NCBI GenBank assembly: GCA_945897075.1
Contig: CAMDEX010000028.1
Coordinates: 1-35,320, forward strand
Direction: 5' to 3'
Length of the DNA stretch: 35,320 nt
From: Litorilinea aerophila
Lineage (GTDB): Bacteria > Chloroflexota > Anaerolineae > Caldilineales > Caldilineaceae
Part shown: one piece after another, positions 29,890 through 35,320 of the stretch
How positions within the stretch are numbered: the first letter of the stretch is position 1
Layout of the letters: each line of letters begins with the position of its first letter
Program-made: the position numbers and the translations under genes
The notes under the pieces: generated by a model
Database searches by the model: none
Seen by the model: only the letters and a program-made list of their open reading frames with translations
Told to the model about the DNA's origin: nothing

Positions 29890-30237
29890 GTGATTACCAG
29901 TTTTATCCTCTGCCTGCCGATCACAATCCTCTTTTCGCTCATCGCGCTTAATATAGAGCCAGACTTTGGTCCCCTTGAACCTCTGTTTAACACACCCGAT
30001 GATCAGCCACAGGTGATTGGATCCCTTATCCTACTTGGCGCATTCTTGCTCCTACCCGTGGCATTCTTCATCGCCCGAGCGCCGATTGTACGCACGATGC
30101 GAGCGGGGGGGAGTCTGTTCGCTCACCCCATTCATCTGGCACTCGCCGTGGCGATTCTGCTCTTGATTGCGTGGGTTGTGGGCAGTATCATCGTTGATCA
30201 ATACCCTTGTTGGATCGGTGTTCCGAACTGCGATTAG
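29890..30237 (+). CDS. Small three-helix membrane protein of unknown function
   Basis: I do not recognise this gene. A GTG start at 29890 with GGGGA about 10 nt upstream gives 115 residues with three strong hydrophobic segments (about 1-20, 38-60 and 78-98) and a short tail ending PCWIGVPNCD. Longer readings overlap sdhB and have no membrane or domain character there. The gene follows sdhB by 41 nt on the same strand and may be the last gene of that transcript. It is too short and hydrophobic to be matched to a function, and it shows no His pattern for a heme anchor. Confidence 0.55.
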   Translation: MITSFILCLPITILFSLIALNIEPDFGPLEPLFNTPDDQPQVIGSLILLGAFLLLPVAFFIARAPIVRTMRAGGSLFAHPIHLALAVAILLLIAWVVGSIIVDQYPCWIGVPNCD

Positions 30238-30471
30238 AAGGAGCGGTAAAGAGCAGCGATTTCTGTACCATAAAAAAATGGCAGGATTGACAACCCGTAT
30301 TACGCCAGATAGGGATCGGCGTAACTGTCTTCGATGCCCTATTCTTCGGCGCTATATGCGATAAACTCCACTGAAATTGGTGGGGGTCGCGTCGCATAAA
30401 GTTAAGCCAACGTAAGTAACGCCGAACCCCCGGACGCAAGCCAAGATGAATTGGACTCACCACTGGCGCTT

Positions 30472-31575
30472 TTAATTCAGTGCTTGTTTGTTGGCAAACG
30501 CCATTGCAAAGTCATCAATTATTTTCGTTCTAACTAAAAATTTAATTAGAGAGTAACGAATGATTCTTTCTAGCCCAATAAAAGTTGGGGATCTCTTTAT
30601 AGATTTTTGTAAATCCTTATCTTCAATAACAGGGTTCCCGTGTATGATCTCCGGATTATCTAATAAAGAATTTACTGACATCCATCCTGAATGTGATTGT
30701 CCAGCATGTACATATTTACTTCTTAAGTTATATGCTTCTTTGAGTCGTTGCTTAATGTATGTTTTATCAATGCGTTCAAAATTATTTTTTGCTTCAGACC
30801 TCTCAAAAAAATCATCGTCAAGACACTCCAATAAAAATTTACAGAACGACGCTGATATAGCCATAAGTTTGGCCTGGACTTTTTTGCGCAATCTTTCTCC
30901 TGCTACGCCGGAGTTTTTCAGCTCCTCTAATAGTGTTTTAGTATCATTATCAAGCAGATCATCAACCGGGTATTTAAAATAAGAAGCGAGTATCTCTCCA
31001 GAGGTAATAAGGCCAAGAAATGCTAACTCAGGACTATCTTCAACGGTACGTATCGCTTGAACATAAAACCGTCCAGCATAAAAGAATGCAGCTTGAGCTT
31101 CAGAAGTTTCTTCATCTTGCATAAAAACTACATTTTCAATAAATTTGAAATTGTCAATATTTAGCTCAAGTGGGAAATCAACACGCCTAGTTAAGCTGTT
31201 GAAAGTAAGGTTCTTGTTGTATATACGAATAACATTATCTACGGAAGGTATGTAGGGCGTTCCATGTTGAAAGCTAAGACCGTGATTATCAAATCGCTTT
31301 CCAAATAGAACCGTTAGAGCAACACAAAAATCTTCACCTATATTGCTATAGTCAGGAATTACAATTGTTTTTTTATCATACTCAGGTGTCTTGACCGTCA
31401 CTTCTAAGAACTCTCTATACATTCTTTCGTTCGGTGTCGCTGAATAACCTTTTATTCGGTAATTTTCATGCACTCTGGAAATCTCATATATATCACTAAG
31501 CCTTTCGCCCACAAACTTACATGGTGTAGAAATTGTAAACTTAGTAATATCCAGTCTACGTGGAGATTGAGTCAT
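30472..31575 (-). CDS. HEPN-domain protein (RX4H), putative RNase effector of a defence island
   Basis: The 367-residue protein carries R285-SKYV-H290 in the segment AYNLRSKYVHAGQ, the RX4H motif of HEPN domains, followed by IGLERIIRYSLIKFL, the usual closing helix of Apea-like or related HEPN families. HEPN proteins are mostly metal-independent RNases used in antiviral and toxin systems. The N-terminal 200 residues have a mixed alpha/beta look and match nothing I know; they may sense a trigger. AAGGAG lies 5 nt before the ATG. The gene is AT-rich, unlike everything at 1-30,470, and has its own predicted promoter and structured leader. It is the last gene in a minus-strand set with a reverse transcriptase and a nuclease. 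Catalytic activity is inferred from one motif. Confidence 0.7.
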   Translation of the reverse strand: MTQSPRRLDITKFTISTPCKFVGERLSDIYEISRVHENYRIKGYSATPNERMYREFLEVTVKTPEYDKKTIVIPDYSNIGEDFCVALTVLFGKRFDNHGLSFQHGTPYIPSVDNVIRIYNKNLTFNSLTRRVDFPLELNIDNFKFIENVVFMQDEETSEAQAAFFYAGRFYVQAIRTVEDSPELAFLGLITSGEILASYFKYPVDDLLDNDTKTLLEELKNSGVAGERLRKKVQAKLMAISASFCKFLLECLDDDFFERSEAKNNFERIDKTYIKQRLKEAYNLRSKYVHAGQSHSGWMSVNSLLDNPEIIHGNPVIEDKDLQKSIKRSPTFIGLERIIRYSLIKFLVRTKIIDDFAMAFANKQALN

Positions 31576-31601
31576 GACGCTCCTTAGTTATAATGAAAAA
31601 G

Positions 31602-31667
31602 GGATTCAGGCGACGGCAAAGCGGCAGAGAGACACGAAGGAGACGACTTAAAGCCGTCGCCTAATCC
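31602..31667. repeat. Strong hairpin in the leader of the HEPN gene
   Basis: Arms at 31602-31617 and 31653-31667 pair over 15 bp with one bulged base (GGATTAGGCGACGGC on the coding strand). The loop is 35 nt. The hairpin lies between the micro-ORF and the HEPN ribosome binding site and overlaps the end of the micro-ORF. Confidence 0.8.
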
Positions 31668-31713
31668 TTGACGCTGCCCCGGCTGCCGCTGGTGACGAGG
31701 CTGTTTTTTGCAT
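31648..31713 (-). CDS. Possible 21-residue leader peptide before the HEPN gene
   Basis: On the minus strand AGGAG (31722-31726) lies 8 nt before an ATG that opens 21 codons, MQKTASSPAAAGAASRIRRRL, ending in TAA inside the hairpin arm. The peptide ends in a run of basic residues. A predicted promoter lies just upstream and the HEPN start 72 nt downstream. It could be a regulatory leader peptide, or simply chance. I know of no homologue. Confidence 0.35.
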   Translation of the reverse strand: MQKTASSPAAAGAASRIRRRL

Positions 31714-31759
31714 AGGATGCTCTCCTAAAAGCAGGGGTGATGAGGAAGTTTGTGCAGCT

Positions 31760-31788
31760 ATTGTATCCGCTAAGAGAGGAAGGGGCAA
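31760..31788 (-). promoter_or_regulatory. Predicted promoter of the HEPN gene
   Basis: On the minus strand TTGCCC (31783-31788) and TACAAT (31760-31765) are exactly 17 nt apart. Transcription would start near 31,753, before the micro-ORF and hairpin. The promoter lies between the attC-like site and the gene. Confidence 0.5.
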
Positions 31789-31836
31789 GGCGTTGGCACT
31801 GCGCACGCGAAGTATCGTCGGACGAAGATCAATGGT

Positions 31837-31967
31837 GTCTAACGCCCGGTGTAAGCTTCTGATGGGCGGGCTTGGATCACCTTCGAAATTAGAACCAACT
31901 TCGGGATGCTAATAAACCAATTTTACCGACAGAATTCCCATCAGCCAGGTTCACACCGATGTTGAGT
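31837..31967 (-). other. attC-like recombination site (integron cassette type)
   Basis: Read on the minus strand, the 131-bp element starts ACTCAAC (fits RYYYAAC), ends GTTAGAC (fits GTTRRRY), and folds as an imperfect hairpin. AAC/GTT pair at the base, AT opposite GGC form an unpaired spacer, CGGTGT/ACACCG pair, an unequal internal loop (8 against 6 nt) follows, then CTGATGGG/CCCATCAG pair around a loop of about 70 nt. This order is that of integron attC sites. It starts 23 nt after the RT stop codon, as expected for a cassette gene. No integrase gene is in the window, and only one convincing site is seen, so a structured RNA is an alternative. Confidence 0.55.
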
Positions 31968-31990
31968 CGTGTCAAATTAAACCTGCTCTG

Positions 31991-34237
31991 TTATGGATTC
32001 TCGATAAACCAAGTTGATAACTCTTGATATGCACCACATAGGTTTTTTCTCAATTCGTTACGTTGTCTCCAAGTAATGGGGGCTGTTGGGTCTGTTACTT
32101 TTTCTAAGCGGGTATGTGCTTCTGTACATCTCGATCTTAGCCGGTGGCATTCAATCAACGCGCTGGCAAATACCGATAATTTATCGTGATTGTTTCTCAA
32201 AGCTATCATTCGGTCTGGCAAAGATACTTTTACTAATTCTTGCCTGCTGGCTTTCCATTTCAACTTATCGACTAACAAAGGAGAAAGCAGTTCCTCATGA
32301 AATAGGTCGAGTTGAGATACATATCGAGATGGATTAATAAGGTAAGACATTTGCGCCTGCCATAAGAACTCTGCGGTACGCTCATATTCGGAATTTAAAA
32401 TAGTGTGAAAGTCGATAGGTTCCTTGAAATCTACTCCATACTCCTTTACGAACACGTAGCGGATATAACAGGGTTGGTATTTTGGCAATGAGCTATCATA
32501 ACCATTCGCTATCGCTGAACAATATTCAATAGGCTTTTGAGTATCTTTCAAAGCCAGTTTCTCAACAGTAAGCCCCCACTCTCCATATAAAAGATAAAGT
32601 GCGGTGTCAATAACTATTGGGGCTGTATCGAGAACCGCCGATTTTAAAATTTGGGTTGCCTCATGAGCATTTTTAGCTAATTTTGCTGCCTGAATCAAAG
32701 CTGAACGACGAACAATAGGATTGATTTGGGGGTTGTTAAGCGTTTTTACTAAAACCGTCAAATTATCTGGTGATGCACCTAAAACAATAGCAACCGACGA
32801 TAACAATACCCAATCTCGCTCAGAACTTATCAGCCATCTTCTAAATTGGCCGTGATGTTGTCTAAGTGAAATGCCCCTCCTGTGTAAAACATCGATTATA
32901 GAAGCGATTACGCTATCATATACGTCGTGTTCGGCTATTAACTTATGCAAGTAATCTAAATTGCTATCTTCAAGCTGACATTTTTCCAAGTAATAGCAAA
33001 TAAGGCTGCTAATCCATGGGCGTTCAAGAAGATTGTGTATCACAAAATTTCTGATATCTGAATCAGGAGATAATCGCCAGAGGCAATACCGTAAATGCCT
33101 TTCAGCATACGGGTCTTTATCAAGTTTCTTTGCCGATTGCCAAAATAGTTCACAAAGCTCTTGTTGTAAGCTAGGTTTTTCAGGTGGCACTTCTGTTTGA
33201 GTATCAGGATCAAAGTCGAGTCCCTGAGCAGCTATATCATGTAGAGAAGGTTCGGATAAACTATCAATTTCGACGCCATCATTGGATATTAATATCCCTC
33301 TGTGCTTCCTATCCAAATCTGAAAGCACAAACGATAAACGGTCAAACTCGGATTCTTTATCCAATATTTTGCGTACAACTGTCTTTTTAGTTTGCAGAAG
33401 TAGGCCTAAAGTTTTCAAATTGCGGTCAATGTAAATCAAACCACGTTGAACGCTTTCCTTTTTATCCGCCACTAACCTTATATCGTCAACATATCGTAGA
33501 TAGTGGCATTCTCGCGTGGCTAATTCCTCGTCTAAACCGATTAAATAGACATTAGCTAGTAAATCTGACGATAAGCAACCCTGTGGTACTCCCCTTGGCG
33601 ATTTTTGTCCATACTTTACCGATGACCAAATTGGCAAGTAAACTCTCAAATACGCTAACGTGATGTCATCCAAAAAATGTCTATCAAGTAGTATTTCATA
33701 TATATTTGAATGATCTATAGTTTCATAAAAAGCGGCAATATCTGTTTCCGCTACCCATGTATTGCCTTCGTCAATCAATTCGCTATATTGTGATTGAAAT
33801 CCCGAATATTGCTCTTTCCAATTATAGAACATTTGAATATAGCCAATTGGACGTAAAACATTGGCAAACGATTGCCGATTTGCTACCATTGATAAGGTGG
33901 ACCTTCCATACTCTGCGATTACGTTAGCAATTGCCTGAAAAACTACCCTATCTTTGGTCGGCAAAATAGCCATTGGACGTAAAGTTTGAGACTGTTTAGG
34001 CAAATACTTTATTTCTGGGTGAGAAGGTTCAAAGGTTTTTTGGATAACTGATTGCCGCAATACCTCAAGATTATGATCCCGATTTGCCGCAAATACTTTT
34101 AGACCAATCCAGTCTCTTGAATCGGTTCGATCAAAATATCGAACTCGCTCCCAGGCGAGTCTGAAGTTTTCAGAATTCGTGAAAATCTCAAACTGACTGG
34201 CCTTGTTTATATCAGGAAGTGTTATTTGATAAGGCAA
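31991..34237 (-). CDS. Defence-type reverse transcriptase (UG/Abi/DRT-like) with long helical C-terminus
   Basis: The 748-residue protein has all RT palm motifs in the first 300 residues: RPMAILPTKDRVVFQAIANV (87-106), D166 in ETDIAAFYETIDH, RGVPQGCLSSDLLANVYL (215-232), YVDD (249-252) and GLLLQTKKTV (278-287). The catalytic triad D166, D251, D252 is intact. Residues about 300-748 look purely alpha-helical with a repeat-like pattern and hold no maturase, endonuclease or integrase motif. Known unknown-group (UG) and Abi RTs, including defence-associated RTs, have RT plus alpha-repeat architecture of this kind; group II intron and retron RTs do not. The start is TTG with AGGAG 6 nt upstream. 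The gene is AT-rich, unlike the first 30 kb. Exact class cannot be set without a tree. Confidence 0.8.
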   Translation of the reverse strand: MPYQITLPDINKASQFEIFTNSENFRLAWERVRYFDRTDSRDWIGLKVFAANRDHNLEVLRQSVIQKTFEPSHPEIKYLPKQSQTLRPMAILPTKDRVVFQAIANVIAEYGRSTLSMVANRQSFANVLRPIGYIQMFYNWKEQYSGFQSQYSELIDEGNTWVAETDIAAFYETIDHSNIYEILLDRHFLDDITLAYLRVYLPIWSSVKYGQKSPRGVPQGCLSSDLLANVYLIGLDEELATRECHYLRYVDDIRLVADKKESVQRGLIYIDRNLKTLGLLLQTKKTVVRKILDKESEFDRLSFVLSDLDRKHRGILISNDGVEIDSLSEPSLHDIAAQGLDFDPDTQTEVPPEKPSLQQELCELFWQSAKKLDKDPYAERHLRYCLWRLSPDSDIRNFVIHNLLERPWISSLICYYLEKCQLEDSNLDYLHKLIAEHDVYDSVIASIIDVLHRRGISLRQHHGQFRRWLISSERDWVLLSSVAIVLGASPDNLTVLVKTLNNPQINPIVRRSALIQAAKLAKNAHEATQILKSAVLDTAPIVIDTALYLLYGEWGLTVEKLALKDTQKPIEYCSAIANGYDSSLPKYQPCYIRYVFVKEYGVDFKEPIDFHTILNSEYERTAEFLWQAQMSYLINPSRYVSQLDLFHEELLSPLLVDKLKWKASRQELVKVSLPDRMIALRNNHDKLSVFASALIECHRLRSRCTEAHTRLEKVTDPTAPITWRQRNELRKNLCGAYQELSTWFIENP

Positions 34238-34490
34238 AGCGATCTCCTACTGAATTATTTCTTATGCTGAATGCCCGAATTAGCTTGCCCTGTCGACTGC
34301 ATGGAGGCAGGGGTCGTTCCATCAGTAGCTCGGTGGCTTGCGCCGCCCCGATGCAACTGGCGGATTCGCGTGTTATAGGGTATGCGTGCAACCTCCGCCT
34401 GAACGATTTACTTAGCTACCGCCGACTTTGCTCAATACGCGTCGTTGACCCGCTCCAAAGGCGCACGACTACAATTTTGGTTAGTCGCCA
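34238..34490. other. GC-richer, structured gap between nuclease and RT genes
   Basis: This 253-bp stretch is richer in GC than the genes on both sides and has no credible gene. It contains GGCGGA/TCCGCC arms (34362 and 34396 region) and TGCAT/ATGCA with GGGG/CCCC arms (about 34300-34350), plus GTTATAG and GTTAGTC, which partly resemble attC ends. Each is weaker than the site at 31,837. It may be a second, decayed recombination site, or encode a structured RNA used by the RT. It includes the ribosome binding site of the RT gene at 34244-34248. Confidence 0.4.
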
Positions 34491-35180
34491 TCAAATTTGA
34501 TTGCAGAGTATCTTCCGACGGGTTATTAATTGCTGATACTTATCATTTAGCAATACATCAAATGATGCCCTTTGATATATCAATCGCTGAATATCTTCAT
34601 TGCCAAAGAAAAGAATCACTCGGCTACTTGCATAGTCTTCTGCCTGTTTGATAGCACCACTTGTAAATCCCGACATAGAAACTATTATTCCCTGAACGCC
34701 TATACGATTACTCAGTTTTCCATGCAATTCTCTGACAATACCTGCCTGTATTGGGTCTTTTTCCCACTTGCACTCAACAAGAAAATATTCCCGTGCTTTA
34801 TGAATAACCACGTCCATTTCTTCGTGAGAAGTTCGAGCGCCCTCTTCCTGTGCCCAACCATCCTTTTCTATCACTTTCGCAAGCAGTTTTTGTAAACCTC
34901 GCCCCCGTGGCTGGGGTTCTAAATTTGATATTTTTTTATATTCTTCAACGAAACCAACTTTTTCCTTCCATTCAGTAACAACATCTAAACCAGAAAAAGT
35001 GATTTTGAAGAAACCTATTGTCACTGATTCTACGCAACCCGAATCTTCCAAAACTTGAAGATTATTTACCAACAGATAAATATCGATTCCTAATTCTTCA
35101 GCCATAGATTCGATATGGGCATCCGCATCCACCCCACCCTCGTCATAAACTGTAGCCAACTTATCCAAGATACTAGCCAT
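34491..35180 (-). CDS. PD-(D/E)xK endonuclease, Mrr-like, with winged-helix N-terminus
   Basis: The 229-residue product from the ATG at 35180 has an N-terminal helical region that fits a winged helix (about 1-72) and a C-terminal nuclease domain. The motif MDVVIHK (D123) followed by FLVECKW (E136, K138) is the PD-(D/E)xK core. The later IVSMSGFTSGAIKQAEDYASSRVILF matches the closing part of Mrr-type restriction endonuclease domains. Such enzymes cut DNA, often modified or foreign DNA. The frame stays open upstream to a TTG at 35276, but that stretch encodes two G/C hairpins, one terminator-like, so I prefer 35180; no Shine-Dalgarno is visible. It is the first gene of the AT-rich minus-strand set and may have lost or gained upstream sequence. 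Confidence 0.75.
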   Translation of the reverse strand: MASILDKLATVYDEGGVDADAHIESMAEELGIDIYLLVNNLQVLEDSGCVESVTIGFFKITFSGLDVVTEWKEKVGFVEEYKKISNLEPQPRGRGLQKLLAKVIEKDGWAQEEGARTSHEEMDVVIHKAREYFLVECKWEKDPIQAGIVRELHGKLSNRIGVQGIIVSMSGFTSGAIKQAEDYASSRVILFFGNEDIQRLIYQRASFDVLLNDKYQQLITRRKILCNQI

Positions 35181-35221
35181 TTTCGGGGACTGCGCCCCGA
35201 AAAAGAAGCCCCAGTCGGGGC
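35180..35221 (-). terminator. Tandem hairpins, one terminator-like, just before the nuclease gene
   Basis: On the minus strand GCCCC-GACT-GGGGC (35221-35208) is followed by TTCTTTTT, the form of a Rho-independent terminator. Directly after it TTTTCGGGG-like and CCCCGAAAA arms (35203-35195 and 35188-35180) form a second hairpin that ends in the start codon region. GCCCCG of the first can also pair with CGGGGC of the second, so the two forms exclude each other. It could end an upstream gene outside the window or act as an attenuator. Confidence 0.55.
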
Positions 35222-35320
35222 AGTTGACAGGAATAGGGGTTCTCAGGTAGTCTCTGGGAAAGCCAAGAAAAAGCAACCAGGAGAAGAGGAGAAAACGAAG
35301 TATGGTTGTTCCAGCCCAAG

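Noticed and set aside
30188-30463. Minus-strand reading frame of 91 codons containing GVRRYLRWLNFMRRDPHQFQWS, possible gene remnant
   Set aside because: It overlaps the end of the small membrane-protein gene, has no ribosome binding site and matches no family I can name. It could be a decayed fragment, but I cannot support it.
31991-34237. Group II intron or retron as the source of the RT
   Set aside because: There is no maturase or HNH domain, no intron domain V-like end next to the gene, and no msr/msd pattern that I can see. The helical C-terminus fits UG/Abi-type RTs better.
34261-34500. Plus-strand frame of about 90 codons in the nuclease-RT gap
   Set aside because: It has no ribosome binding site or domain, and begins within the RT leader on the opposite strand.

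Overview
The window reads as a chromosomal piece of a Chloroflexota bacterium, most likely of the Anaerolineae/Caldilineae type. This placement is inferred from gene style, not from a marker phylogeny. Pointers are the high GC content of positions 1-30,470, long secreted proteins with Thr-Pro-rich linkers and short 'LP' motifs, several GT-C type membrane glycosyltransferases, a three-gene type-B succinate dehydrogenase, and many dispersed heptanucleotide and palindromic repeats.

Layout. 1-5,200: an ArnT-like membrane glycosyltransferase and two paralogous SH3b lipoproteins, all on the minus strand. 5,290-5,955: rplI (ribosomal protein L9) with promoter and terminator. 6,028-8,076: a DUF2723 membrane protein (minus). 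8,236-11,820: a class I amidotransferase-like peptidase C26 and a secreted M28 peptidase (plus). 12,026-12,986: a deoxynucleoside kinase and a HicB-like antitoxin without visible toxin (minus). 13,200-20,939: one giant secreted mosaic protein of about 2,579 residues with Ca-binding repeats, a LamG domain, a Gly-rich block, a CARDB-like domain and a Thr-Pro linker. 21,384-23,497: a short-chain dehydrogenase and icd. 23,894-25,735: a GH13 alpha-glucan enzyme. 26,039-29,848: sdhC-sdhA-sdhB, with 410 bp of tandem palindromes between sdhA and sdhB. 29,890-30,237: a small membrane protein.

At about 30,470 the composition becomes strongly AT-rich and the gene content changes. The last 5 kb, all on the minus strand, encode in transcription order a PD-(D/E)xK (Mrr-like) endonuclease with a winged-helix N-terminus, a 748-residue reverse transcriptase with a long alpha-helical C-terminus, and a protein with an RX4H HEPN motif. 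Between the RT stop codon and the HEPN gene lies a 131-bp imperfect inverted repeat with the layout of an integron attC site, ending in GTTAGAC on the coding strand. The HEPN gene has its own predicted promoter, a 21-codon micro-ORF and a strong hairpin leader. I read this as a horizontally acquired antiphage defence segment, perhaps assembled from integron cassettes. No integrase is visible, and whether the three genes form one system cannot be decided from sequence alone.

The other unusual theme is repeats. Heptanucleotide arrays occur between genes and also inside two membrane-protein genes, where they are read through as heptapeptide repeats. Several palindrome families sit in leaders and between genes.
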